Below are positions 25,080 to 33,561 of a DNA stretch of 33,638 nt, piece after piece. This DNA comes from Caulobacteraceae bacterium. Lineage in GTDB: Bacteria; Pseudomonadota; Alphaproteobacteria; Caulobacterales; Aquidulcibacteraceae. The stretch lies in the NCBI GenBank assembly GCA_009773335.1, contig WRPF01000033.1, positions 1 to 33,638 of the forward strand. Reading direction: 5' to 3'. Both the position numbers and the translations under genes were made by a program. Each line of letters opens with the position of its first letter. The stretch's first letter is position 1. The notes beneath the pieces are model-generated. The model was not told where the DNA came from. It ran no database searches and saw only the letters and a program-made list of their open reading frames with translations.

Positions 25080-26180
25080 TCACTTCGCGCCGCCGAGCAG
25101 GTCTGTGAACCCGCTCGGCGCGTGCGGACCGATGACGAGCTGTTCGAGAATGCCAACGCCGTCAGAACCGCCGCCCAACCCTTCGTGCTTCACGTCGCAG
25201 ATCGCCTGTATGTGCAGGTTCATCGGCAGCAGCGGATCGAGAACGTCGGGCCTGAAGTCCTCGCGCGCCGAGACGTTCTCGCCCTTCCAGTGGCCGTGGC
25301 CCCAGTCCGGGTGCCCGTAGCCGAGGCCCTTCATCATGAAGGTCACCTTGGGCGTCCACGTCACGGTGTGCGAACGTCCGTGCGCGTCCTTGGCGGAGAG
25401 CACCGCATTCGTCGCGTAGCGCTTGCCTTTCGCCCAGTTCACCTTCATCGCCGTCTCTTCGAGGTGGAACGGCTCGACCGCATTGGCGCCGTCCATCGCC
25501 AGCGTGGCGCGCGTGTTCCACGGAGCGCCGTCCGCGTCGTCGTTGACATGATAGTAGAGCGAGAGGTTCGGGAAGTTCGTCGGCGCCCACAGCCAGTAGA
25601 ACTGCGGCGCCTGCGCCGGCACGGCCGGCTGCGCGTCCGCTGCGCCGATCGGACGCACGCCCCAGGAGCGATCGCGGGTGCCGAGGCCGCCCTCGTACGT
25701 CTCGCGCCTGCCGTCCACTTCCACCCAGCCCGACCAGCGCACGTTCTGCGTGAAGCGCGTGAGATCCATCATCGTGCGCGGCCCGATGCGGCGTGTGAAG
25801 CGCGGCTCGGTGACCGGGAACGAACGCCCTTCCATCACGAGGTCCGCCTTGATGCCGTCAGGTGAATCGACAAGCAGGCGCAGCTTCTGCAACGGCTCGA
25901 TCACCTCGATGCGGATCGGACCCACAACGAGATCCATCCGCTCCATGTTCAGAAGACGCGACGCGTGGACGCTGTGCTGAACGCCGTCGCGCAGCACCGA
26001 AAAGTGCGCGTCCGCCACGTTGAGGTGCGGATAGACGCCGAAGCCCACGCCGAAATAGCCCCCGCCGTCCGGACGATAGCCGCAGAAGAAATAGCGGTCG
26101 TAGAAATTGCGGTCCGTGCCCGAGAACGCGATGGGTTCCGGGGTCTGGTGGATCGGATATTCGTCGCCCTTGGTCAGCAT
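25080..26180 (-). CDS. DUF7064/DUF7065-like protein (CrtC-like lipocalin fold)
   Basis: 366 residues, no signal peptide. The N-terminal half (NFYDRYFFCGYRPDGGGYFGVGFGVYP, then IRIEVIEPLQKLRLLVDSPDGIKADLVMEG) and the central HHTR-like segment (RDRSWGVRPIG, FYWLWAPTNFPNLSLYYHV) fit proteins annotated as DUF7064/7065 domains related to carotenoid 1,2-hydratase-like lipocalins. They are common in Proteobacteria that degrade hydrophobic compounds, but the reaction is unproven. GAGGAG lies seven bases before the ATG. It is divergent from the thioesterase gene and upstream of phoD. Confidence 0.75.
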   Translation of the reverse strand: MLTKGDEYPIHQTPEPIAFSGTDRNFYDRYFFCGYRPDGGGYFGVGFGVYPHLNVADAHFSVLRDGVQHSVHASRLLNMERMDLVVGPIRIEVIEPLQKLRLLVDSPDGIKADLVMEGRSFPVTEPRFTRRIGPRTMMDLTRFTQNVRWSGWVEVDGRRETYEGGLGTRDRSWGVRPIGAADAQPAVPAQAPQFYWLWAPTNFPNLSLYYHVNDDADGAPWNTRATLAMDGANAVEPFHLEETAMKVNWAKGKRYATNAVLSAKDAHGRSHTVTWTPKVTFMMKGLGYGHPDWGHGHWKGENVSAREDFRPDVLDPLLPMNLHIQAICDVKHEGLGGGSDGVGILEQLVIGPHAPSGFTDLLGGAK

Positions 26181-26309
26181 GGCCGCGCTCCTCACTTCTG
26201 TTTGGAGCCACGCTAACCGCAAAATACGACGGCTGAAAATGCCAATACGCGCTTTCCGTTGCGACAGGCGGGATGACGACGCAGGCCTCGCGCGTGTACG
26301 CTCGCCGCC

Positions 26310-26729
26310 ATGAAAACAGGCATGACGGCAGACGAGATCAACGCCTTCCTCAGGGAAGGTTTTCCGGGCGGGGGAAATCCGCCGCAGGTCGAGCGCGCGG
26401 ACGGACGCGTGGCGACCTGCCGGATGCCCTATCGCGAGAACCAGCTTCGTCCGGGCGGCACATTGTCGGGCCCGACGATGATGGCGCTGGCCGATACCGT
26501 CGTGTACGCACTGATCTTTTCCGCGATCGGGTTCGAGCCGCTCTCCGTGACGACCAACCTCTCGATCAATTTCCTGCGCAAGCCGAAGCCGGCCGATCTC
26601 ATCGCCGAGGCGCGCACGCTGAAACGCGGCAAGGCGCTTTTCGTCGCCGACGTCTTCATCCGCTCCGACGGCGAGGATGATCCCTGCGCACACGCCGTCG
26701 TCACCTATTCGATCCCGCCGCGCACATGA
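26310..26729 (+). CDS. PaaI-family hotdog thioesterase
   Basis: 139 residues. The hotdog core shows RPGGTLSGPTMMALADTVVYALIFS, equivalent to the HGG-containing helix of PaaI-type acyl-CoA thioesterases (here PGGTLSGP), then VTTNLSINFLRKPKPADLIAEA and KALFVADVFI. It should hydrolyse a CoA thioester in the cytoplasm as a tetramer. The acyl group is unknown. A TACGCT hexamer nine bases before the ATG and no ribosome site suggest a leaderless message. Its stop overlaps the DUF423 start (ATGA). Confidence 0.9.
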   Translation: MKTGMTADEINAFLREGFPGGGNPPQVERADGRVATCRMPYRENQLRPGGTLSGPTMMALADTVVYALIFSAIGFEPLSVTTNLSINFLRKPKPADLIAEARTLKRGKALFVADVFIRSDGEDDPCAHAVVTYSIPPRT

Positions 26730-27091
26730 GCCGGTCGCTACTCGCTCTCGCAGCCTTGCACGGCTTCCTCGCGGTCGCGTTCGGCGCCTTCGCTGCGCAC
26801 GGCGTCGACGATGTGGCGGCGAAGGGATGGCTGGAGACCGGCGCCCGCTACGAAGCGCTCCATGCGGTCGCAGCACTCGTCTTGACATCCTTGCCGGTGC
26901 GCTTCGCGCGCGTGGCAGGCTGGCTCTTCATTGCGGGCGCTGCGCTGTTTGCCTTCTCGCTCTACGCACTGGCCTTCGGCGCACCGCGCGCCACGGGCAT
27001 GATCACCCCGCTCGGCGGCGTCGCGCTGCTCGGCGGCTGGGGTGCGTTGTTGGTTGGCGCGCTCACGACAGGAACGGAGAAAACGCCATGA
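26726..27091 (+). CDS. DUF423 membrane protein
   Basis: 121 residues with four hydrophobic helices. The signature GAFAAHGVDDVAAKGWLETGARYEALHAVAAL (about 20-50) is diagnostic of DUF423 (YgdD-like). It is followed by GWLFIAGAALFAFSLYALAF and ITPLGGVALLGGWGALLVGAL. The family lies in the inner membrane; the function is not established. ATGA overlaps join it to the thioesterase before it and the epoxide hydrolase after it. Confidence 0.95.
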   Translation: MSRSLLALAALHGFLAVAFGAFAAHGVDDVAAKGWLETGARYEALHAVAALVLTSLPVRFARVAGWLFIAGAALFAFSLYALAFGAPRATGMITPLGGVALLGGWGALLVGALTTGTEKTP

Positions 27092-28080
27092 CCACCGACA
27101 TGCCGCCGGTATCGTATGTGCAGACCAACGGCATCCGCATGGCCGTGTACGAGGCCGGCCCCGCGACGCAGAAGCCGCCCGTCGTGCTCTGCCACGGCTT
27201 TCCGGAACTCGCCTTCTCCTGGCGCCACCAGATCCGCGATCTGCCGAAGCGCGGCCTGCATGTGCTGGCGCCCGACCAGCGCGGCTACGGCCTCACAGAG
27301 GCCACGGCGAGCGTGGAGAGCTACGACATCGAACATCTCTGCGCCGATCTCGTCGGCATGCTCGATGCGAAGGGCATCGACAAGGCCGTGTTCTGCGGCC
27401 ACGACTGGGGCGGCATCGTCGTCTGGCAGCTGGCGATGCGCCACCCGGGCCGCGTCGCCGGCGTCATCGGCGTCAACACGCCCTTCATGCCGCGCCCGCC
27501 GGCCGACCCCATCGCGATCATGCGCGCGCGCATGGGCGACGAGATGTACATCGTCCACTTCCAGAAGCCCGGCGAAGCGGATGCGGTGCTCGGCGCCGAT
27601 GTCGGCAAGACGATGAGCCTGTTCATGCGCCGCCCGATGGACGGCATGTTCGGCGAGTCTGCCGGCCTCGCGAGCGAGCGCAAGCCGGGCGATTCCTCGA
27701 TCTTCCCGCTCGTCCAGATGGTGCAGATGTACGATCCCGCGTTCGATCCGCGCGAGAAATTCCTGAGCGACGAGGAGATGGCGTTCTTCGTCGACACGTT
27801 CACCCGCACGGGCTTCACCGGCGGCATCAACTGGTACCGGAACTTCACCCGCAACTGGGAGCGCTCCGCCGCCCTCGTCGAGCGCGTCGACGCGCCGTCG
27901 CTGATGATCATGGCCGAGAAGGATGCCGTGTTGCCGCCGTCGTCCGCCGACGGCATGGAGACCTGGGTGCCGAACCTCGACCGCTGCCTCATCAAGGACT
28001 CTGGCCACTGGACGCAGCAGGAAAAGCCCGACGAGGTCACGAAGGCCATCGCCGACTGGATGGACAAGACGTTCGGATAG
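27088..28080 (+). CDS. Epoxide hydrolase-type alpha/beta hydrolase
   Basis: 330 residues. Epoxide hydrolase marks are all present: HGFPE oxyanion motif (36-40), SWRHQI, the nucleophile aspartate D106 in FCGHDWGGIV, the lid tyrosine in GGINWYRNFTRNW, the acid in MAEKDAVLPP and the histidine in DSGHWTQQEKP. It should open epoxides to diols in the cytoplasm. The aspartate nucleophile separates it from serine hydrolases; a haloalkane dehalogenase is less likely given the lid tyrosine. ATGA overlap with DUF423 upstream. A hairpin begins three bases after its stop. Confidence 0.92.
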   Translation: MTTDMPPVSYVQTNGIRMAVYEAGPATQKPPVVLCHGFPELAFSWRHQIRDLPKRGLHVLAPDQRGYGLTEATASVESYDIEHLCADLVGMLDAKGIDKAVFCGHDWGGIVVWQLAMRHPGRVAGVIGVNTPFMPRPPADPIAIMRARMGDEMYIVHFQKPGEADAVLGADVGKTMSLFMRRPMDGMFGESAGLASERKPGDSSIFPLVQMVQMYDPAFDPREKFLSDEEMAFFVDTFTRTGFTGGINWYRNFTRNWERSAALVERVDAPSLMIMAEKDAVLPPSSADGMETWVPNLDRCLIKDSGHWTQQEKPDEVTKAIADWMDKTFG

Positions 28081-28083
28081 GGC

Positions 28084-28105
28084 GCACGGACGAGGTCGTC
28101 CGCGC
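28084..28105 (+). terminator. Hairpin after the epoxide hydrolase operon
   Basis: CGGACG-AGGT-CGTCCG forms a six-base stem with a tetraloop, and GC pairs outside a single mismatch extend it. It starts three bases after the stop codon and ends the thioesterase-DUF423-epoxide hydrolase run. No T-run follows, so it may stabilise the 3' end or act with Rho rather than terminate alone. Confidence 0.4.
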
Positions 28106-28160
28106 TCCATAGGCAGCCCGCCCTTGCCCCGGACGGCGCCAGTCCTTACTCCCGTCGCCC

Positions 28161-29141
28161 ATGAACGCCCCCACGACTCCGCCACGCCGCGACCTCTACG
28201 CTGTGACCGAACCGTTCCACAGCGAAGACCTCCGGGTCTCGCCGCGCCACGTCATCCACGTCGAGCAGTGCGGCGCCCCGCGCGGCCTGCCGGCGCTGGC
28301 GCTGCACGGCGGTCCGGGCGGCGGCACGAGCCCGGAGATGCGCCGCTTCTTCGATCCCTCGCGCTACCGGCTTGTCCTGTTCGACCAGCGCGGCTGCGGC
28401 CGCTCCACGCCGCACGCGGACCTGACCGACAACACGACCTGGGATCTCGTCGCCGACATCGAGAAGATCCGCGAACGCCTCGGCATCGAGAAGTGGCTCG
28501 TGTTCGGCGGCTCATGGGGATCGACGCTCTCGCTGGCGTATGCCGCCAGGCACCCCGAGCGCGTGGCTGCGCTGGTGCTGCGCGGCGTCTTCCTGCTCAC
28601 CCGCGCCGAGATCCAGTGGTTCTACCAGTCCGGCGCGAGTCACATCTTCCCCGACGCCTTCGAGCGCTACGTCGCGCCGATCCCGGCGGAAGAACGCGGC
28701 GACCTCATCGCCGCGTTCCACAAACGCCTCATGTCCGACGACCGCGCGACCCGCATATCGGCGGCGCGCGCGTGGTCGCGCTGGGAGGGCGAGACCATCT
28801 CCATCGCCGGGCCGTCGGGCCTGCCGCAGCGATTCAACGACGACCGCTTCGTGGAAGCCTTCGCGCGGATTGAATCCCACTACTTCGTCAACAAGGGCTT
28901 CTTTGAGGAAGACGGCTGGCTCTTGAAGCAGGTCCCGAAGATGCGCCACATCCCGGCGCGCATCATCCACGGCCGCTACGACGTCTGCACGCCCTACTCG
29001 TCCGCCTGGGCGCTGAAACGCGCGTGGCCGGAAGCGGAGCTGGAAACCATCGCCGATGCGGGCCATTCGAGCCTCGAACCCGGCATCGTCGATGCGCTCA
29101 TCCGCGCGACGGATCACTTCGCGGAGACGGCTCTGTGGTGA
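28161..29141 (+). CDS. pip: Prolyl aminopeptidase (proline iminopeptidase)
   Basis: 326 residues, S33 family. LALHGGPGGGTSPEMRRFFDP, LFDQRGCGRSTPHA and the nucleophile elbow FGGSWGSTLSLAYA are characteristic of the bacterial enzyme; the acid is HGRYDVCTPY and the histidine DAGHSSLEPG. It removes N-terminal proline from peptides in the cytoplasm. A CTTACT hexamer lies about 10 bases before the ATG and no ribosome site is seen. Its 3' end faces the VapC-type gene with a nine-base gap. Confidence 0.96.
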   Translation: MNAPTTPPRRDLYAVTEPFHSEDLRVSPRHVIHVEQCGAPRGLPALALHGGPGGGTSPEMRRFFDPSRYRLVLFDQRGCGRSTPHADLTDNTTWDLVADIEKIRERLGIEKWLVFGGSWGSTLSLAYAARHPERVAALVLRGVFLLTRAEIQWFYQSGASHIFPDAFERYVAPIPAEERGDLIAAFHKRLMSDDRATRISAARAWSRWEGETISIAGPSGLPQRFNDDRFVEAFARIESHYFVNKGFFEEDGWLLKQVPKMRHIPARIIHGRYDVCTPYSSAWALKRAWPEAELETIADAGHSSLEPGIVDALIRATDHFAETALW

Positions 29142-29150
29142 CGGACGAAA

Positions 29151-29558
29151 CTACGTCCACGGATTGACGAGGCTCACGCCGGTGGGGCCGAAGTGCTTCA
29201 TATTCCGCGTTGCTACAACCAAACCGTGCTCAATCGCGGTGGCCGCAATCAAGATATCGTAACCGCCATGTCCGAGTTCAGCGCGCAACCTGCCGCAACG
29301 CTTGCTGACCTCGATCGTGACAGGAAGGATGCGGGAAGAGAAACGGTGCACGAGACCGTCCCGCCACGCGCACAGTTTCTGAGCGGCGACTTCCTTACCG
29401 CTCTTCGAGATTTTGGCGATGCCGTACTCGATTTCATCAATTGTAACGACGCTGAGAAACAGCGTGCCGTCAACCTGACTTGCGAGCCAGGCTGCAGCGT
29501 TGGGATCTGGTACTCGTTTGCTCTCGTTCGATACTGCGTCGGTGTCCAGCAATATCAT
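29151..29558 (-). CDS. vapC: PIN-domain toxin, VapC type
   Basis: 135 residues. PIN-domain acidic residues are in place: D5 and D7 in MILLDTDAVSNE, E42/E44 in VVTIDEIEYGI and D101 in GGYDILIAATAIEHG. The VVATRNMKHF segment follows. VapC toxins are magnesium-dependent endoribonucleases that cut specific tRNA or rRNA. Its ATG overlaps the stop of the upstream antitoxin gene by one base (TGATG), the normal coupling. The base composition is lower in GC than that of the mrd genes next door. It is likely cis-controlled with its partner. Confidence 0.93.
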   Translation of the reverse strand: MILLDTDAVSNESKRVPDPNAAAWLASQVDGTLFLSVVTIDEIEYGIAKISKSGKEVAAQKLCAWRDGLVHRFSSRILPVTIEVSKRCGRLRAELGHGGYDILIAATAIEHGLVVATRNMKHFGPTGVSLVNPWT

Positions 29559-29836
29559 CAGGCGAGTTCGGTCGCCTGCTCGTCCTGCCAGTCTGGCCGC
29601 GACCAGAATTCGGCCCAGTCATCATCGTCCAGTTTGGGAATAGTCCGCAGGAAATCGACGAGACTGTCCTTGCTAGAACTGTCCTTGTTTTCGACAGGCG
29701 GCGCCTGTTCAAACTCGGACAACTCCTCCGCAACACCAAGGCGTGCCCCGCCCCGGCCGCCACGGGCCGCCTCTACAAGGCCTCGCAGGCGAGCATCGGC
29801 CCACTCTTGGTCCCAGTTGTGTCGCGCGTAGCCCAT
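29558..29836 (-). CDS. Putative antitoxin partner of the PIN toxin, atypical
   Basis: 92 residues from ATG 29836; a GTG at 29872, right after the mrdB stop (TGAGTG), would add 12. The C-terminal part (SLVDFLRTIPKLDDDDWAEFWSRPD) resembles the acidic toxin-binding tail of Phd-type antitoxins, which ends in SLVDFLRxxP. The N-terminal part (NWDQEWADARLRGLVEAARGG) does not show a clear Phd, AbrB or ribbon-helix-helix domain. A glycine-rich and then acidic linker connects them. Position, TGATG coupling and a 16-base palindrome at its start support an antitoxin role; the fold is unproven. Confidence 0.6.
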   Translation of the reverse strand: MGYARHNWDQEWADARLRGLVEAARGGRGGARLGVAEELSEFEQAPPVENKDSSSKDSLVDFLRTIPKLDDDDWAEFWSRPDWQDEQATELA

Positions 29837-29838
29837 CC

Positions 29839-29854
29839 TCGCAATATATCGCGA
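29839..29854 (-). promoter_or_regulatory. Palindrome with -10-like TATATT at the antitoxin start
   Basis: TCGCAATATATCGCGA is a 16-base palindrome with one mismatched pair. On the minus strand it contains TATATT, which ends seven bases before the ATG at 29836, so transcription could begin at the start codon itself. An autorepressed toxin-antitoxin promoter is the obvious reading. No clear -35 is seen. Confidence 0.45.
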
Positions 29855-29872
29855 GACCGCGCTTGCCGCCAC

Positions 29873-31018
29873 TCACCACAAAAACCCACGCGTCGAGCTC
29901 TGGTCGCGGTGGAGGTCGATGGAGAGCACGATGGCGTAGCCGGTCATCAGCGTCAGCATGGCGGTGCCGCCGAAAGAGATCAGCGGCAGCGGGATGCCCA
30001 CCACCGGCACGAGGCCGATGACCATCGACGTGTTGATGAACACGTAGAGCGCCAGCGTCAGCGCGATGCCGGCCGCGGCGAGACGTCCGAACATGGTGCG
30101 CGCGCGCGCCGACACCGCCATCGTCAGGATGAACAGCGCGAAGTAGAGCCCGAGCACCGCGACCGCGCCGATCAGGCCGAATTCCTCTCCGATCATCGTG
30201 AAGATGAAGTCGGTGTGCTTTTCCGGCAGGAAATCGCCCTGCGACTGGGTGCCCTGAAGATAGCCCTTCCCGAAGAGGCCCGCCGAGCCGATGGCGATCT
30301 TCGACTGCGCCACGTGATAGCCGGTGCCGAGCGGATCGGCTTCGGGGTTGAGGAAGGTGTTGATGCGGTCGCGCTGATATTGCTGCAGCACGAAGAAGTA
30401 GGCCGCGATCGCCCCGCCCACCGCGGCGATGCCGGCGGGAACGATGTAGCGCCAGCGCAGGCCGGCCAGGAACATGATCCCCACGCCCGCCGCCGCGATG
30501 AGCATGGAGGTGCCGAGGTCGGGCTGGTGCATGACGAGCGCCACGGGCGCCGCGATCATCAGCAACGGCGGTATCGACCACAGCAGCGAGCCCGCGTTGC
30601 GCGGGTCGATGTTGTGATAGTAGCGCGCCAGCGCCAGCACGATGCCGATCTTCATGATCTCCGACGGCTGGAGAGATACAGGACCGAGCGAGAGCCAGCG
30701 CGTGGCGCCCATCCGCGTCTCGCCGAAAAGTTCGACGCCGACGAGCAGCGCGAGCGCGCCGAAATAGACGGGATACGCCGCCGCCATCCAGATACGCGCA
30801 TCGAGCAACGCCACGCCGATGACGATGGCCAGCACGACGGCGAAACGGCCGCCATGTGAAAGCGGACGACCCGCCCAGGAGCCTTCCGCCACCGAGAAGT
30901 GCATGATCACGCCCGTCACCGCGAGCGCGCACAGGAGCGTGATGATCGCCCAGTTGAGCCGCGAGAGCTTTTCGCTGGTGCCGCGCGGGCGCCCTTGCAG
31001 GGAAGATGAAATGCTCAT
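29873..31018 (-). CDS. mrdB: Peptidoglycan glycosyltransferase RodA (MrdB), SEDS family
   Basis: 381 residues with about ten helices. The SEDS motifs are present: GETRMGATRWLSLGPVSLQPSEIMKI, the catalytic aspartate in MHQPDLGTSM, LNPEADPLGTGYHVAQSKIAIGSAG, GKGYLQGTQSQGDFLPEKHTDFIF and GIPLPLISFGGT. RodA polymerises lipid II during elongation, paired with PBP2. Its start overlaps the mrdA stop (ATGA). The toxin-antitoxin genes begin immediately after its stop. Confidence 0.98.
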   Translation of the reverse strand: MSISSSLQGRPRGTSEKLSRLNWAIITLLCALAVTGVIMHFSVAEGSWAGRPLSHGGRFAVVLAIVIGVALLDARIWMAAAYPVYFGALALLVGVELFGETRMGATRWLSLGPVSLQPSEIMKIGIVLALARYYHNIDPRNAGSLLWSIPPLLMIAAPVALVMHQPDLGTSMLIAAAGVGIMFLAGLRWRYIVPAGIAAVGGAIAAYFFVLQQYQRDRINTFLNPEADPLGTGYHVAQSKIAIGSAGLFGKGYLQGTQSQGDFLPEKHTDFIFTMIGEEFGLIGAVAVLGLYFALFILTMAVSARARTMFGRLAAAGIALTLALYVFINTSMVIGLVPVVGIPLPLISFGGTAMLTLMTGYAIVLSIDLHRDQSSTRGFLW

Positions 31019-33027
31019 GCGCGCCCCTTTGCGGGTCCACGGAGGTGGGGCTCGAGTTCAGCGATCTTCGCCGCGGGCATCGCCGAGGGATCGCGCAGCA
31101 GCACCAGACGCATCACATCGCGCGCGATGGGCGCCGCCGCCGCCGAGCCGCCGCCCAGATACTGCTCCAGCGTGCCGCCGTGCTCGACGACGATGGCGCA
31201 CGCATACCGCGGATTGTGCACCGGCCCGTGGCAGACGAAGAGCGAGTGGTCGCGCAGCTTCCACGGCAGGTTCTGGTTGCCCTTCACGCCGCTGCCGCGT
31301 TCGGCGGCGGTGATGACGCGGACCTGCGCGGTGCCGGTCTTGCCGCCCACCTGCACCTGCTTGTAGCCCGGCGGCGCCGTGGCGGCGTCGACGACCTTGT
31401 TGGTCGCGGGGTCATACCAGAGTTCGAGATTGCCCATCGAGCGATAGGCCGTGCCGCCCGGTTCGCTGGCCACGCCGAAGATGCCGTCGAGCACGCGCCG
31501 GATGCCATCCTGCGACAAGGGCAGCTGGCGCGCCTCCTTCAGCGGCGCAACGCCCGGCCCTTCGCGCACGAGCCGCGGCATCACTTCCTTCCCGCCGTTC
31601 GCCACGCGCGCCATCATGACGGCGAGTTGCAGCGGCGTGGTCAGCAGGTCGCCCTGGCCGATCGCCGTATTCAGGATCATGCCCGGCGGGAACGGCTCGG
31701 CGCCGCGCTTCGATTTCCACCACGCCTCATCCGGCACGATGCCCGGCACCATGCTCGGCACGCCGATATCGTACTTCTGGCCGAGGCCCAGCATCCGCGC
31801 GGTGTCGGCGATGCGCTGCTGCCCGGCGTGTAGCCCGGCCTGATAGAAGAAGACGTTGCACGACTGCTTGAGCGCGTCGTGGAAGCCCACGGTTCCGTGC
31901 CCCCCGCGCCTCCAGCAGTGAAACGCGCGGCCGCCGAACGTATAATAACCCGGACAGTTGACGCGGAAATTCTCCGGCAGGCCGCCGGTGACCGCCGCGA
32001 TCCCGGTGCAGATCTTGAACGTCGAGCCCGGCTTGTAGGCGCCGGTCACCGACTTGTGGAACAGCGGCTTGTACTGGTCCTCGTTCAGTTCCTTGAAGCG
32101 CGCCGGCGAGATGCCGTTGACGAACTCGTTCGGGTTGAAGCCCGGCGAGGACGCCATCACCACGAGATCGCCCGTGACGACATCGATCACCACGCAGGAC
32201 GCGCTCATGCCGGCCATCCGCTCCATGGCGCCGCGCTGGCACTCCGCATCGATGGACAGCACCACGCCGGGACCCGGCACCGGTTCGCGCGTCTCCCCGC
32301 CGACCTCGTCGATCACGCGGCCCGCCGCGTTGACCTCGACCATCCGCCAGCCGGCTTCGCCGTGGATCTGTTTCTCAAGGTACGCCTCAAGCCCCGCCTT
32401 GCCCACGCGCACGTCGGGATTCTTAAGGTAGACCGCGCGCCGCTCGTCGCCTTCGGCGATCACCGCGTCGATCTCGCGCTGGTTCGGCTTCTGCACGTAG
32501 CCGATGGGGTGCGCGAACGCGATGTCATACGGATAGCGACGGATGGAGCTGGCGTCCGCGCGGACGCCCGGCAGTTCCGGCAACCGCACATTGACCGCGC
32601 TGAACTCGTCCCAGCGCAGGCCCGCGCGGATGATGACGATGTCGGAGCGCTTGGCCGCGCGCGCGTCGCGCAGGCGCCGCTGGATCACGTCTTCCCCGAG
32701 GCCGAGAATTTCGGCGACGCGCCGGATCGTCGGTTCGAGATTTTTGACCCCCACCTGCTCGGGAATGATGAACACCCGGTAGTCCGGACTCGTCACCGCG
32801 AGCTTCTCGCCGAAACGGTCGTAGAGGATGCCGCGGGGCGGGGCGATGATGCGCTGGTCGAAGCGGTTGTCGCGCGCTTCTTCGGTGTAGGTGTCGGTGA
32901 CGAGGTTTTCCGCCTGCAGGTACGCCAGTCGCGAAACGATCGCGCCCATCGCCACCGTTCCGCCGCCGGAGATCAGCAGCGCGCGGCGGTTGAAGACGCT
33001 GTGAAGGTCGCGTTTGGCGGTTGTCAT
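31015..33027 (-). CDS. mrdA: Penicillin-binding protein 2
   Basis: 670 residues. An N-terminal membrane helix (RRALLISGGGTVAMGAIVSRLAYL) precedes the pedestal domain (APPRGILYDRFGEKLA). The transpeptidase motifs are S335-T-F-K338 in KPGSTFK, S389-C-N391, and K563-T-G in GGKTGTAQV. It cross-links peptidoglycan in the periplasm with RodA. A proline- and tyrosine-containing segment (about 533-558, ELWYDPATNK to APPGYKQ) just before KTG is longer than in enterobacterial PBP2. The start lies 3 bases after the mreD stop. Confidence 0.98.
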   Translation of the reverse strand: MTTAKRDLHSVFNRRALLISGGGTVAMGAIVSRLAYLQAENLVTDTYTEEARDNRFDQRIIAPPRGILYDRFGEKLAVTSPDYRVFIIPEQVGVKNLEPTIRRVAEILGLGEDVIQRRLRDARAAKRSDIVIIRAGLRWDEFSAVNVRLPELPGVRADASSIRRYPYDIAFAHPIGYVQKPNQREIDAVIAEGDERRAVYLKNPDVRVGKAGLEAYLEKQIHGEAGWRMVEVNAAGRVIDEVGGETREPVPGPGVVLSIDAECQRGAMERMAGMSASCVVIDVVTGDLVVMASSPGFNPNEFVNGISPARFKELNEDQYKPLFHKSVTGAYKPGSTFKICTGIAAVTGGLPENFRVNCPGYYTFGGRAFHCWRRGGHGTVGFHDALKQSCNVFFYQAGLHAGQQRIADTARMLGLGQKYDIGVPSMVPGIVPDEAWWKSKRGAEPFPPGMILNTAIGQGDLLTTPLQLAVMMARVANGGKEVMPRLVREGPGVAPLKEARQLPLSQDGIRRVLDGIFGVASEPGGTAYRSMGNLELWYDPATNKVVDAATAPPGYKQVQVGGKTGTAQVRVITAAERGSGVKGNQNLPWKLRDHSLFVCHGPVHNPRYACAIVVEHGGTLEQYLGGGSAAAAPIARDVMRLVLLRDPSAMPAAKIAELEPHLRGPAKGRA

Positions 33028-33030
33028 CGA

Positions 33031-33561
33031 TCAGACCGTGTTTGCATCCATGTAGAGAGGTCGCACGAACGGAAAAAGAAGCGCCGTCACCGCGCAGGCC
33101 TGCGCGAACGGCGTCAGGCCCGCATAGCCGCCGAGCGCCCAGGGCGCGACGAACGCCGCCACGCCGCACAAGCCCACGCATGTGGCGATGAACCCGGCCC
33201 AGAGCGAGAGCAGGTGCGGCGATCGCATCGCCGACGCCGCGACCCGCCCGATCAGGTACGCTGAGAGGTAGAGGATCATATAGAGGCCGATCGGCCCGCC
33301 GGCGATCCAGTCGTGCAGGAAACCCAGCACCGCCAGCGTCGCGGGCGCACGCACGCCGCGCCAGGCCTGCAGCTTTTCCATGTCGTCGGCTTCGGCCGCC
33401 CAGCCGTACGCCGCCCAGAGCGCAGCCATCGGCGTCCACGGATGCGCGGCGATCGGCCCGAGCGGAAACGCCGGCAGGATGACGCTCACCACCGCCAGCA
33501 CGAGCCCGATGATCCTCAGGCCGCCACGCTGCGTGTCGGGGGTGAGGAAGCTCGTCTTCAT
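33031..33561 (-). CDS. mreD: Rod shape-determining protein MreD
   Basis: 176 residues with five or six hydrophobic segments. LGFLHDWIAGGPIGLYMILYLSAYLIGR is the MreD hallmark, like the GLLxDVLxGxPLGxxxL pattern. It is an inner-membrane component of the elongasome that joins MreC, RodA and PBP2. The start overlaps the mreC stop (ATGA). Assignment is also fixed by position between mreC and mrdA. Confidence 0.93.
   Translation of the reverse strand: MKTSFLTPDTQRGGLRIIGLVLAVVSVILPAFPLGPIAAHPWTPMAALWAAYGWAAEADDMEKLQAWRGVRAPATLAVLGFLHDWIAGGPIGLYMILYLSAYLIGRVAASAMRSPHLLSLWAGFIATCVGLCGVAAFVAPWALGGYAGLTPFAQACAVTALLFPFVRPLYMDANTV

Noticed and set aside
23313-25865. 850-codon open frame opposite phoD and the next gene
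   Set aside because: It spans two real genes and the gap between them. No domain is visible, and its length is explained by the GC-rich third-position bias.
29480-30859. 459-codon open frame opposite the antitoxin and mrdB
   Set aside because: Same shadow signature (HRRRHDE-type repeats) and in conflict with RodA, whose motifs are all present.
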